Positions 54,080-64,000 of a DNA stretch of 64,000 nucleotides are shown here, piece by piece (positions within the stretch are counted from its first letter, which is position 1; each line of letters begins with the position of its first letter). Origin of the DNA: Lunularia cruciata. Lineage: Eukaryota; Streptophyta; Marchantiopsida; Lunulariales; Lunulariaceae. Both the position numbers and the translations under genes were made by a program. Where the stretch lies: assembly GCA_948567375.1 (NCBI GenBank), contig OX419759.1, forward strand, positions 49,194,593 to 49,258,592, read 5' to 3'. The notes under the pieces were generated by a model, which worked only from the letters and a program-made list of their open reading frames with translations, made no database searches and had not been told where the DNA came from.

Positions 54080-54840
54080 CTAAATCTTGAGAAAATGGCA
54101 TACTAGGTGACATTTGAGATACCTTACTTGCTGATATTCTACCTTTTTCCTCTTTGGATCACATTCTCCTTCTTGGTCAAGGAAAGCACCTGTTGAACCT
54201 TCCCTTGTAGAAGTTAGTGAAGGTGGTGTAACAAAAGGTGAGTCCTCTATTGGTGCAACAAATTGTGACTCCTCCTCGGATGATTGGATTCCATTATCCA
54301 TGTAAACACTAGGTATAATTTCCACCCCTTGGGATGTTTGGGACAAATTTGGAACATAAGTTTGAGAGCACCACCTCTAGGAGAGATGGGAATTGAGGGC
54401 CCTCCTCAGCACCAACCTCACTTGAATTGGGATTTGAATCTCCCAAAATAACCATAGCAGGTGGAATAATGTTTGCTCTATTCCCATACATGGCTTCCAT
54501 TTTAGCAAAATGTGTGTACATTCCATTCAATTTATCTTCTATAGTTCTCCACCCTTTGCCATGTCCCTTTTCCGCAATACAACCTCTAGTAGACTTGTTC
54601 TTCAACTCCCGAGTTTCTTTGTACAATTTCATGTACCTCAACCATTTCTTGTAAAGCATGTCACATGTCATAGAAGTAAGAAATCCTTGCCCCTCCCAAA
54701 TCAGAAATGTGTGGATGAAACTAAAAGCAATGGATTTCTGAATGGGCTTTTTGCAATTCCTATCATGAATTTGTGCAAAATGCATGGGGTCCTCCAAATA
54801 ATCACTATTTGGCCATAATGGTGCGTTGCCATGCAAAACC
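54080..54840 (-). pseudogene. Possible Myb/SANT-like DNA-binding partner protein of a Harbinger element
   Basis: Frames 54836-54309 and 54346-54080 together give a protein with a Trp-rich helical segment (CDMLYKKWLRYMKLYKETRE; KGWRTIEDKLNGMYTHFAKM), then a Ser/Glu-rich linker and a basic KRKK stretch. The KW…LYKETRE…KGW order resembles the trihelix/SANT-like ORF1 proteins that accompany PIF/Harbinger transposases. A short frame overlap and a possible frameshift separate the two parts. No transposase was seen next to it; the nearest is 3.8 kb away on the other strand. It could instead be an unrelated TE gag. Confidence 0.35.
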
Positions 54841-55787
54841 GTTTGTCCTCTTTTGTTTTACTAGCCATGGAAGAAGCCATCCTCAATAGTTCTCCAGATT
54901 TCCCTAATGATTGGTTAGGTTACAAATCCAAATGTCCATAGATCTTGGTTATGCATCCAAATGGGAGCCTCCAGCACTGCAATCAAGGACTTGATCTTCC
55001 GTTTCTAAAATTTTTGTACCCTTTTGGAGTAAAATTTCTTGACCCCCAATCAATTTCTTGGTTGCTGCAAGCCGGTGCAGATCATTTTCCATGACTTGTG
55101 CTATATCCTTACGGCACTAATCTACAGAAATGAACCACCACACCAATGCAAAACTATAAAACCCGCCATTTAGTTTACTAACAAGAGCATTTGCACAAGG
55201 ATGGTGAATTTGAGTTGGAATAGTTGAGAGCAACATTTTGGATCAAACAAAATTTTTCATAAATCACACTCTAAGAACCACCCACCAAACACTCTCAAGA
55301 AGCCATGTCAACTCTTATAACAATCATTTATTTCAATATGAAAATCCTAAACATCCATAATATAACATCTGATTTTTATAAATGAACGCAACTTGCACTA
55401 AATATCACACAATGCAATTTACATGGCATTCATTTATTAACAAGTTCACTAACAATAATTACAAATTTTGTTATTTATCCAAGAGATGTAAGCCAGAACT
55501 ATTTCTAAAACCCCCTAATATATTTATCAATGTAAAACCAAACCCCTGCCTCCTTTGAAGTATTTTTTGGTCCTCATACAAATCTATACGGGACCGAAAC
55601 GTTCATGATAGGGACCACTTTTACAACCACTTATATAATATTTTATTTTATGGAGTTTGATGCTCTACCCGTAAGATATGGGAAATTCGGAATTTGAAAC
55701 CCTCTACTGTTGCGGACTTAACAAATAGAACAGACATCGTAAACATAGACTGTAACATATAAGCAGGAATGGAAAATGCAATAGTTA
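54841..55787. other. AT-rich interval without recognised features
   Basis: No gene, RNA or TE end was recognised. Confidence 0.35.
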
Positions 55788-56160
55788 GTTGCTTTCCATT
55801 ACTTTCTCCATCTCTTCTGAATTAAATTGGCTTTGGCTATTTCAGCATTCAAGAGCAATGATAATTAATGGATGAATGACACAATCCATCTCTTCTAAAT
55901 CTCGTTGGCTCTGACTCTCTCACCATCAAGAGCGATGATAATCAATGGATGAATGACGTAATATAAGGAACCTAAGTTGCTTCCATTACTTACTCCATCT
56001 CTTCTGAATTAGATTGGCTCTGACTATCTCAGCATTTAAGAGCGATGATAATAATGGATGAATGACACAGTCCATCTCTTCTGAATCAGGTTGGCTCTGA
56101 CTATCTCAGCATTCAAGAGCGATGCTAATCAATGGATGAATGACATTATATAGAGAACCA
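55788..56160. repeat. Higher-order tandem repeat: two copies of a 186-bp dimer
   Basis: Each 186-bp unit (55788-55974 and 55976-56160) consists of two diverged monomers of about 78 bp that start CCATCTCTTCTGAAT and end GGATGAATGAC, preceded by TTGCTTTCCATTACT. Monomer-in-dimer organisation is typical of satellite or TE-internal arrays; only two dimers are present. Confidence 0.85.
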
Positions 56161-56299
56161 ACTCCACACAACCGTAAAACCCATATGATCTATCTGGAGG
56201 AGAGGAGATCCCTCGTGTAACTCTCAACTCAACGATAACTCTCAACTCAACTTTGGTTGGTGTGTCGGGAATGTGCTTATGATTAAATTTGTGTTTCGT

Positions 56300-56465
56300 A
56301 TTGATGGGGGTCTTCCCATCCTTCGTTTTTCCTACGCGGTCACCTTTTTTGCTTATGAAAATACATCTATTATTGTACTTGATCATTTCTATGAGTTGCA
56401 ATTTGACAAATCAATCAGAAGGCGACCACGTAGAAAAGCCGAAGGATGGGAAGACCCCGTCAAGT
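56300..56465. repeat. Imperfect palindrome of about 165 bp, arms also dispersed
   Basis: The left arm (56300-56350; GGTCTTCCCATCCTTCG) is the approximate reverse complement of the right arm (56415-56462; CGAAGGATGGGAAGACC). A third copy of the left arm lies at 58930-58980 (GGGTCTTCCCCTCCTTCG), and a weaker match near 56920-56950. This is the structure expected of a small TIR-bearing element or a foldback element; target duplications were not identified. Confidence 0.6.
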
Positions 56466-57159
56466 ACAAGGGAGAGATAAAAAAGGTCTTTTGATAAAAA
56501 AAAATTTGTAGATTGGAATATGTATTTCATGAAGTTCTTGGAAGGCCTTAAGGATCCCAATTACAACATCCGCTAAATATAGTCGATTGTTTCTACCGAC
56601 AATCATGCCTGATTCTATATGGAGGAAGGTGACTGAGTAGGATAACAAGAAGGAGGGATCAACTCGGACAAGGATAAGACGTAAAATAGAGTTAAACTTC
56701 ATTAGTAACCACTGCACCTAAATAATCTGACTTATTCAAGTTATATGATTTACAAATTACTAGATCATAAAAAAACATCATTAAGTGTGATTGCTATTTT
56801 ACATAAAGTTCATAATCTATCAATTATTCAAATTATTCAAATCATATGATTTACAAAATTACTAGAACATTGAAAAACATCATTTAGTGTGATGGCTCTC
56901 TTGTATGGCTCTCTTCATCTTTTCTACACGGTCGTCCTTTCTTCTCTCTTGTATAAATCTCATAGACTACCAATTTTTTTTAAAAAAAAGGGTGTTTTCC
57001 CACTAAGTGGGGGTGTCTCTCGACCCGACTGGGACCTTTAATAATACCTATAGGTTGATGTAGAATTTGTTTTTTCGTGCTGGCAGTGAACTTTTTGGCC
57101 AACTACGGTTTATCTTATATAAATGTTCATCACAACAGATAGAAGCAAACTCTGCATGA
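56466..57159. other. AT-rich interval with a direct repeat
   Basis: A duplication of ATCATATGATTTACAAA…ACTAGA(A/T)CAT words occurs at about 56735-56775 and 56835-56885. No coding signal. Confidence 0.45.
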
Positions 57160-58880
57160 ATCATAGTAGTTGAAGGTAATCAAAATATCTAATATATCTA
57201 CTACTTTGGCCATGCCAGGTTGTGTATTTCCTTCCTTGGCAGATGATACACACACCGTAGGCCCTTTAGATCAGATTAGGCAGGCCTTTGACTACTTGAC
57301 TACCAAGCTACATCTAGTAGGCTTGAGAGTCAAGGTGTCAAAGTGTAGGGCATGGTCCCCTTTAGGTATCCCTCCCCACCTTGAGCTTCCAGAGGGGTGT
57401 ATCGCATCCACAGATGGACTTCGTGTTCTTGGAATGCCAATAGGATCGGAGGATTTTGTCACATGCTTCTTAGACATTGACTTTGCAAAGGATGTTCTCC
57501 ATGTGGATGCCCTTCCATTACTAGGAGATCCGCAGGTGGCATTTGGTATACTATCCTCCAGTATTGCTCGTTGACCATCCTACCTCATCGTCCTACCTAT
57601 CACGTCTGAGAGCATTTGATAGAAGGATTATGGGAGTCTTTGGTGATAATTGGACCAAAGACTTTTGAGTGTGTGACACGAGATTTGGCACATAGACAGA
57701 CGGCTCTGCCGATCTCATGTGGTGGAGTTGGCTTGCTATCTATGGAGGAGATGACACCTATTTGACACCTACATCAGCATTTTTGGGTAGTTGTGCTCTC
57801 TCGACACCTCTACTTTCCTCTCATTTTGTGGTTGCTGATAGGCCGGTTTTAGAGACTTATGTGACAGAGGTGGAGTGAGGATCCTTTCTCTCCAAGTGTT
57901 ATTGTGGTAGACTAGAGATAGTCTATCCCCACCAGCACAAGAGGATTTTCCATCTTTTGCTTCAGTATTGTCAGATTGGACTAGAGGTTTACAGTCTTCC
58001 TTGATGGAGCGACAGTGTGAGCATACGTCACATTCTCTCTTAGTCGACTTGTCCATTCCTCAGGCTACTAGAGCACGTCTTTGCTCTTGCTCTGGCAAGG
58101 GTGGAGGCTCTTGGATCATGGCTCGACCGTGCATTAGGGCATTCCGACTCGCACCAGCTTTCTCTACAGCGATGAGGTTTCGCCTAGGTTTGGTCCAACC
58201 ATCTACATCTTCATTACTCACTTGTGAGTGTGGTTCTACACTAGATTCAGTAGCGGTCCACATGACACGGTGTTCTTTTGGAGGATAGAGGATAGCTACA
58301 CATGGTGCCATTAGGGACATGGTGTTTGCTATGGCACAAGAGAGTGGATACTTGGCTTGGAGACGTATTTTCGTATGCTTTGCAGACGACACTTGTTTGG
58401 GCAGACTTATACTTGGTCCGAGATGATCAGGTGACAATAGCGGATGTTGTGGTTACGGACCCTAAGCGGGATATAGTTTTGGAGGGAGTGATTACCCATC
58501 CCCCTGGATGGGCGGTGAGTGCAGCAGCAGGTCGTAAGGTCTCCAAGTATAGGGGCATGCAGCGAGGCCACCTCTTTGTTCCTCTAGCCTTGGAGTTATA
58601 TGGAGCGATGAACACGACATTTGACACATTTGTAAGGGAGTGCACGAGAGCTTATCATGTTAGGCGTCAGGGGTACCACTCTCACTCTCATACTTTGTAG
58701 CATATTTTAGATAGTGTGTGTCCCTTGCTTTACATAGGGCAGTGGCTGGTGCAATCCATAGGAGAGCAATCACATTAGGTGATGTTTCTTCGGATGTTCC
58801 AATTGTGTGTAGACAGTACGACTTGCATAGCTCGGAAATCGTAGGTGCGGTAAGGCATACTTCTCATATGGACTCTATTG
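57160..58880 (+). pseudogene. LINE relic: reverse transcriptase with CCHC and restriction-like endonuclease
   Basis: The frame 57170-57574 has the RT catalytic box FPSLADDTHTVGP followed by KLHLVGLRVKVSKCRAWSP and LRVLGMPIGS, the usual palm/thumb transition of LINE reverse transcriptases. After several stops and shifts comes CECGSTLDSVAVHMTRC (about 58223-58275), a C-x-C-x9-H-x3-C knuckle like the one ahead of the endonuclease in R2-type LINEs. Then ADLYLVRDDQVTIADVVVTD (about 58400-58470) gives D-x12-D, with a Lys-rich KVSKYRG downstream, fitting a PD-(D/E)XK restriction-like nuclease. The 5' part is missing and the frame is broken, so the copy is inactive. The RLE assignment is inference from motif order. 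Confidence 0.65.
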
Positions 58881-60361
58881 GGGCTTAGCCCCATTTTACC
58901 TTTTTTTGTCTCTCCCTTGTGCGGCTTGATTGGGTCTTCCCCTCCTTCGTTTTTCCTATGCGGTCGCCTTCTTTCTATATATCTAGTAAGCAATCCTGCC
59001 TCGGGGAAAAAGGTCTTGCCAACTAGGATAAGCAGCTGAGGCATTGGTCCACGTCAAGCTTTGGGTTATCCATCTCTCAACTTAATCCTCCCATAGAATG
59101 GAAGCGACCTGCGCAATCACCAGACTTTCAGGTCCTGAATGAAAACGGTCAAAGTGTTCAGCCCAAACTCCGCACTAAACAAAGTCGAGTTGACTTGACT
59201 AGAACAGAACTCCAGGGTCGTGTGTAAACCTGTGGTCTAGCCATGGAGGATCGACAGCGGCTTAAGGACTCAGAAAGAGATGAACGAGCAACCGACTTGG
59301 CTGTTGATCGCGGTGTCCATGCATGATTGAGGTGATTCATTTTCCTACGTAATGACGGTCAGTATACGTGTGCGAGTGAGAACACTTTCAGCATGACAAT
59401 TTCAACAGAAACTGTCACAGTCTTCCTTAGGAGCGGACGGAATCCTCGAGATGATCCGGAGAGAGATTGATGACAGGATCCTGCGTGAGGGGATTGATGA
59501 TTTTGCCATCATCCACGAGATATCGGGTTAGCAACCCGGAAGGTTCTGATTGGCGAGATGAGGTGGTCATTGTAGGTGACCACAAGACCATTGTAACAGA
59601 AATGTTAAATGAGTATCCGTGAAATATTAAACAAGAGTAGCCGGCTTGTCCTGTCAGAGCAGGTGGTTTTCCACTATCCTTGTATTTATTGTGCCGCCCC
59701 GTCTCCGGTCTTTCTGTCCGTAAAAGACAGTCTCAGTCTCCTTCCCTTCCGTTGCCCTTTCGTTGCATATCCGTGACCACCTCCACAACAGGGGAATAAA
59801 TAACGCCTGAGGTGATTCTGGGGAGGAAATACCCTTTGTCAAAGATCTCAAAAACAACGCGTGAGGGACTGACCGAGAGGTAGAAGTGAGTGAGAGAGTG
59901 AGTAGTACTTGTCTGCAACTTCTTCGTCATTTACAAAGGATAGGAGCAGGGGCCTACATGTAACTGCTGGTGTAATTTCCTTACTTGGTACTTTATCACG
60001 ATACGGGACGGTTCTGGCGAGGTGGAGTTGAGTTGAGTTGAGTGGTTTGGAAGTTGAGGAGCGTGCGTGCTAGTGTTAGATGGGCTCTGTGGAAAGAAGG
60101 AATTGCGTGTTGTGAGCTGCTGCAGGTGGGTTTTGGATGATTATGTGGGATCGCAATTGCACTGTGTTGAAGGGAGTGAGAGCCATAGATCGGATGAGCG
60201 AGGTGTGGGAAGACCAAGAGTCTGTGTGTCGGTGGTGCTGCAGAGAGTTGAGGAGAAGAGGAGCTGGTGCTGAGTGCTAACGAGAGAAGTAAGGAGATCC
60301 TGTGAGGGACTCAAATAGTGGTCGTCAAGCGACAGAGCGTTGAAGAAGGGGTTATTTCGCA
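58881..60361 (+). promoter_or_regulatory. Upstream region and 5' leader of serpin gene 2
   Basis: The DNA from about 59050 has the same balanced composition as the serpin 1 surroundings and no TE motif. The last 300 bp are likely 5' untranslated leader. No canonical TATA box could be picked out. The palindrome arm at 58930-58980 marks the border with the TE region. Confidence 0.35.
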
Positions 60362-61984
60362 ATGGATCATTCTCAATTGCAGTGGGCTCGGGATCAGACG
60401 GAGTACACACTTGACATGTTCAAGCAGGTTCTGAAAGTGGAGGAGGCTAAAGATAACGCTGTGATATCCCCCATGAGTATTGCGGCAGCTCTTGCGATGG
60501 CTGCCGGAGGATGCCGAGGAGAGACCTTAAATCAATTTGCGACCCACCTCAAGCATCCGGACACTGAGAGTATGCATCAATTGTCGATGCAAATCAAGAA
60601 CTCAATATTCAAGGAGGGAAGTGATTCGGTGGGTCCTTATCTTGGATCGGCGAACGGCCTGTGGGTGGACGAGAGAACTCCTCTAAATCCGAAATTCAGG
60701 AGGTTTGTGAAGCATAATTACAATGGGGAGGCACAAGAAGCTGACTTCCGCACCAAGGTGGGTGCTCGCTTACTGGCTTAGATTCCCTTTCCTCTCTCGC
60801 CGTTCTTAAACCTTGTTTCTTCCATCTCTCCCTCTACTTAAACCCAAGCGGATTTCAGTGGCTGACAAACGAGAGGATGGAACCATTCCTTATGACCATT
60901 CCTCACAGTGGTGTTTTCTTTTCGAGAGTTTGTTCCCCGTCTCTACACTCTACCGTACTTGCACTGATGACCTTTCTGATTTGTGTAAATTTTTCCTTTT
61001 TGACAGGCCGGGGAGGTTTGTAACGAGATAAACCAGTGGGTGGCAGATCAGACCCGAGGAAAAGTTAACAATATGCTACCACCGGGTGCTGTCCATGGTG
61101 AGACAAGAATGTTACTGGTCAATGCCCTCTACTTTAAAGGAAACTGGAGAGAGAAGTTCGACATCAAGCAAACCAAAGATAAGACGTTTTATCTTTTGAA
61201 TGGGCAGTGCATGACAGTGCCTATGATGAGGACTCAGAAGCGGCAGTATATCAAGTCCTACTCGGACTGGACCTCGTCAGACGCTTCATTCAAGGAGGAC
61301 ATTTGGCCGATGTACTCGTTCAGTGAATCTAATGCAGTAGCAGATATCTCACCTCCTGTTGTAAAACAACCCTTTGAGTTCAAAGTTCTGAGGTTGCCTT
61401 ACAAGACAGGTAACAAGGATCATCGTCTACTCTCCATGTACATCATGCTACCAGACAGGAAGGATGGGCTTCCTGAGCTAGAAAGGAACCTGGATGCGGC
61501 TTGGCTTATGAGGGAGTTGCCATCTCTGACAAGATATGAGCCTGTTGGGGAGTTTTGGCTGCCTCGATTCAAGTCTTCCTTCACGTTTACTGTTAACAAA
61601 GCTCTTCACAACCTTGGGCTGACTACCCCCTACCATGAAGTGAAGGCTGATTTCTCTGGCATGGCGGAAGCTCCTGGTTCCAGATCTAGCAGATTCACCT
61701 GCGTGCCCGGTGGCTGCAACAGTATGATCAGGACTTCAGGAAGGCGTCTGTACCTTTCCAAAGTTATTCATGAAGCTATAGTAGAGGTGAATGAGGATGG
61801 TGGCGAAGCTGCGCCTAGCCTCGGCCGCACTGTTTCTAATTGTGCAATTGAGCCTCTGTATAAGATGGATTTTGTAGCGGACCATCCATTTTTGTATATA
61901 ATCAGAGAAGATGCTACTGGTGTTGTGCTATTCATCGGCCGTTGTACACATCCAAAGGATGGCAATCCTTTGCTCGAATTGTAA
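60362..61984 (+). CDS. Serpin 2 (plant-type serpin with altered reactive loop), two exons
   Basis: Exons 60362-60757 and 61007-61984 flank a 249-bp GT..AG intron (donor AAG|GTGGGT, acceptor TTTTGACAG|G), phase 0, at the same place as in serpin 1. The product has 457 residues, some 60 more than usual. Family marks: ISPMSIAAALAMAAGG; NALYFKGNWREKF; LSMYIMLPDRKDG; signature FVADHPFLY. The extra length comes from an insertion of about 37 residues before FKVLRLPYK (61250-61375), 21 residues after DFSGMAEAPG (61677-61739), and a short C-terminal tail. The hinge is EDGGEAAPSL (395-404): Gly replaces Thr at P14 and Pro stands at P10. By count P1-P1' is Cys411-Ala412. A Pro in the hinge is expected to hinder loop insertion, so this may be non-inhibitory. 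It is probably a paralogue of serpin 1; no signal peptide is seen. Confidence 0.9.
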
Positions 61985-64000
61985 CAGTAACGAGATTAAC
62001 CGACGGCCACTAATTCAGCAGATGACCATGGCATCTGGAAGAAGCGTGAACCTTCGAGCTCAGGGAGGATGGAGAATTGGAAATACCGATCCCTATGACC
62101 TCCGGGCTTCTGTATATAGACAGATTCCCCGTTACGCAGTGCATCAACGCACAATGGTCCCATCTTTCAAGAGATCTGCGACCCAGAAAGGGGAAGTCAG
62201 TTGGTTCGGCTTAGTTAAACGGCGCTCTCCAGATGCCACTGTAAATATGGTCGCAGAAGAAGTGTGGTTTTACATTACGTCGTGTGTTTTAGTAGGATTT
62301 TATTGCTTAGTGATGTAGTATAGTTTAGTGAAGAGTTCCCCATATGGCACTTCCGCCAGTGCTAGCAGTAAATTGGGGAAGTCGGGATAAACTAGGATAT
62401 GACCGACCTGTTCGTTGAGAGAAGTTGTGTACTGTACTGTAGTTCGAAGAGATCAAGGTGAGAGAGAACAAACTCTTCTCTATCTTGACGCTTTTCTGCA
62501 TGTTGCCAATTTTGGTGAGAAGACACGATCTAAATCATAACTTTTTTTTGTGTATCTTACTTTTCTACATGTGTGGCCAGATCTATCGTGACTTAAGCTG
62601 TACAATCAAGTCGGGAGTGCTCAATCTCCTCTTCCTCTTGTCAGTTTCACCATGATCCTTTTCTTGGTTTGTGGCCGTTTCTAAATCAGGACTCTTTCGT
62701 GTGCTCTATTGCGTGTATCTTTAACCTTCCATCCAAGAAGCAGGGCGTGTAATGACATAAGCACTAGATAGAGCATGCCGAGTCTATCTTCCCATACTGA
62801 CTTTTCATCCTATCGTTGTGATTTTACTAATAGGGGACGAATCGATATTTGTCCAACTCAGAGACCCTTTACTCCCCTAAAGCACCAACTGAACTGATAG
62901 TTCCACATCTCATATCTAAGTTGACCTCCTATCATTAAAATAGACTCCCAGTAGACACTGTTTCAAGCATCGGGCATATCCATATCGTCCGGTCGAGCGG
63001 GACCCAAAGCCCGGGGCCAGTTGGGATGTGGGTAAATCTATGCGCTGAGTACTCTGTCACTCCACAGACCTTTTCCCAGAGAGAAGAATAAAACACGATT
63101 CCCAAGTTTCACCGGTAAAAGCCACAGATTATTCAAGAAAAAGTCCTTCCAGAAATGGAAAGAGGGAATACTTGCAGGCGAACTAGGAGCCCGGTCCGTT
63201 CCCACACTCCAAAGTCCTAGTTACAAGTTGCACAAGGACGGAGCTTTCAACCGTCTGGTAAAACCAACCGTTGTCTCCTTCCTAAGTTAAAAGATTCCTG
63301 GGCTCCACCTCCCCGGTGTACACGATAGAGTCGACACAAAACCACCGCTAGATTTGTGAGCAGTTGATGAGGAAGTGTTCAGTCTAATCACCATTGTCTA
63401 TTTTCCAAGATACTCCTAAATTGCTCGATTTTGAGAGTGAGAAATTGACTTCACGAGCAGTGTATTCGACTGTTCTTGTTCCTCGCATTATCTTGTTGAA
63501 GTTCGTCATCGTTGCAAGTATCTTCAGAGAGAAACGGGTACAGCGGGTCACAAGCTTTTACAAATTGCAGCCGCCAGCAGTGTACTGCTCCACATCAAAA
63601 GATACTGTAACAGTTGTGTACGTCAAAACTGGTTTAGAACTCAAATACTGGTTGGTCCACGCCTTCTGCATGTACAACAAGACAAGAGAAGTTGCTTCAT
63701 CCAAGGTCAGGGTGCACGAACGACTGTAGCCTATGGGCTTTTGCCTTATAAGGGATGTACGACGAGTTTTCATCTATGTCCCTGTCTCTCCCATGTGTAT
63801 GCCATGCACTTCGGTACGCCGTTTGGCTACAGATAAAGCTATAGCTGCGTCATTCCACCTTGCTGTGATATACCATGTAACTTGACGACAAGATATTTCA
63901 TGAAGTTGGAACCGGTACAGTACCGTATACATAAAGTCGAGACCATGCTTGTAAACAACTTACGAATACAACTGTATGGTATTTAAGAACATTTGTACCT
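61985..64000. other. Downstream region of serpin 2
   Basis: The frame 61911-62318 overlaps the serpin 2 end in another register and is taken as part of its 3' untranslated region. The open frame 63394-63729 (111 residues) matches no family I know and has no supporting splice or promoter signal. No TE or RNA gene is recognised. Confidence 0.35.

Noticed and set aside
55788..56160. CRISPR-like array
   Set aside because: Repeats are imperfect, of uneven length and without unique spacers, and the genome is eukaryotic; this is an ordinary tandem repeat.
61246..61323. Possible 78-nt or 69-nt in-phase introns (donors 61246 or 61255, acceptor 61323) explaining the 37-residue insertion of serpin 2
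   Set aside because: They keep the frame, but removing them does not restore the canonical spacing before FKVLRLPY and would delete conserved residues; a GT..AG pair ending at 61378 breaks the frame.
61911..62318. 135-residue frame overlapping the end of serpin 2
   Set aside because: Different register, no domain, and it overlaps the strongly supported serpin C-terminus.

Overview
This is plant nuclear DNA, dominated by transposable elements (TEs). The signs are two intron-containing serpin genes of the plant type, Ty3/gypsy elements primed by plant-like tRNA-Glu and initiator tRNA-Met, PIF/Harbinger relics, and an R2-like LINE relic. The mix of a PHD-finger gypsy lineage and a LINE with a restriction-like endonuclease would fit a seed-free land plant (lycophyte or bryophyte) better than a flowering plant. 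That placement is inference; the sequence does not fix the species.

Layout. Positions 1-12080 hold an old, stop-riddled Ty3/gypsy element on the + strand (RT at 840-1620; RNase H, integrase and a C-terminal PHD finger at 9556-11800). It is split by a young, complete Ty3/gypsy element at 1746-9555 on the minus strand. The young element has two identical 679-bp LTRs, a GAGC target duplication, a tRNA-Glu primer site, one intact 1608-codon gag-pol frame and an extra zinc-knuckle ORF upstream of gag. Positions 12080-15770 carry a minus-strand gag-like fragment and an LTR-like repeat. Positions 15770-22400 form a low-TE island with serpin gene 1 (two exons, 16829-18226).

Positions 22440-58900 are layered TE relics. 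They include a decayed chromovirus copy (23389-25905, +), a second PHD-finger gypsy fragment (26470-27330, -), and a Harbinger transposase gene (27790-34320) split by about 5.5 kb of foreign DNA that encodes coiled-coil remnants. A complete but decayed chromovirus follows (35193-40866, -; ACAAA target duplication, tRNA-iMet primer site, chromodomain). Further on are two copies of an unrecognised TE protein (about 41990-43540 and 52385-53014), a second Harbinger transposase (49000-50250), a possible Myb/SANT-like Harbinger partner (54080-54840, -), several tandem and palindromic repeats, and an RLE-type LINE relic (57160-58880, +). Positions 58900-64000 are again low in TEs and carry serpin gene 2 (two exons, 60362-61984).

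The two serpins lie in the same orientation, share the same phase-0 intron position and are probably paralogues now separated by about 42 kb of TEs. Serpin 1 has the hinge expected of an inhibitor. Serpin 2 has a damaged hinge (Gly at P14, Pro at P10) and two in-frame insertions, one of which is a 63-nt GT..AG segment whose removal restores canonical length. The other points that most deserve a check are the PHD finger on a gypsy integrase, the zinc-knuckle leader ORF of the young element, and the unrecognised TE protein family.
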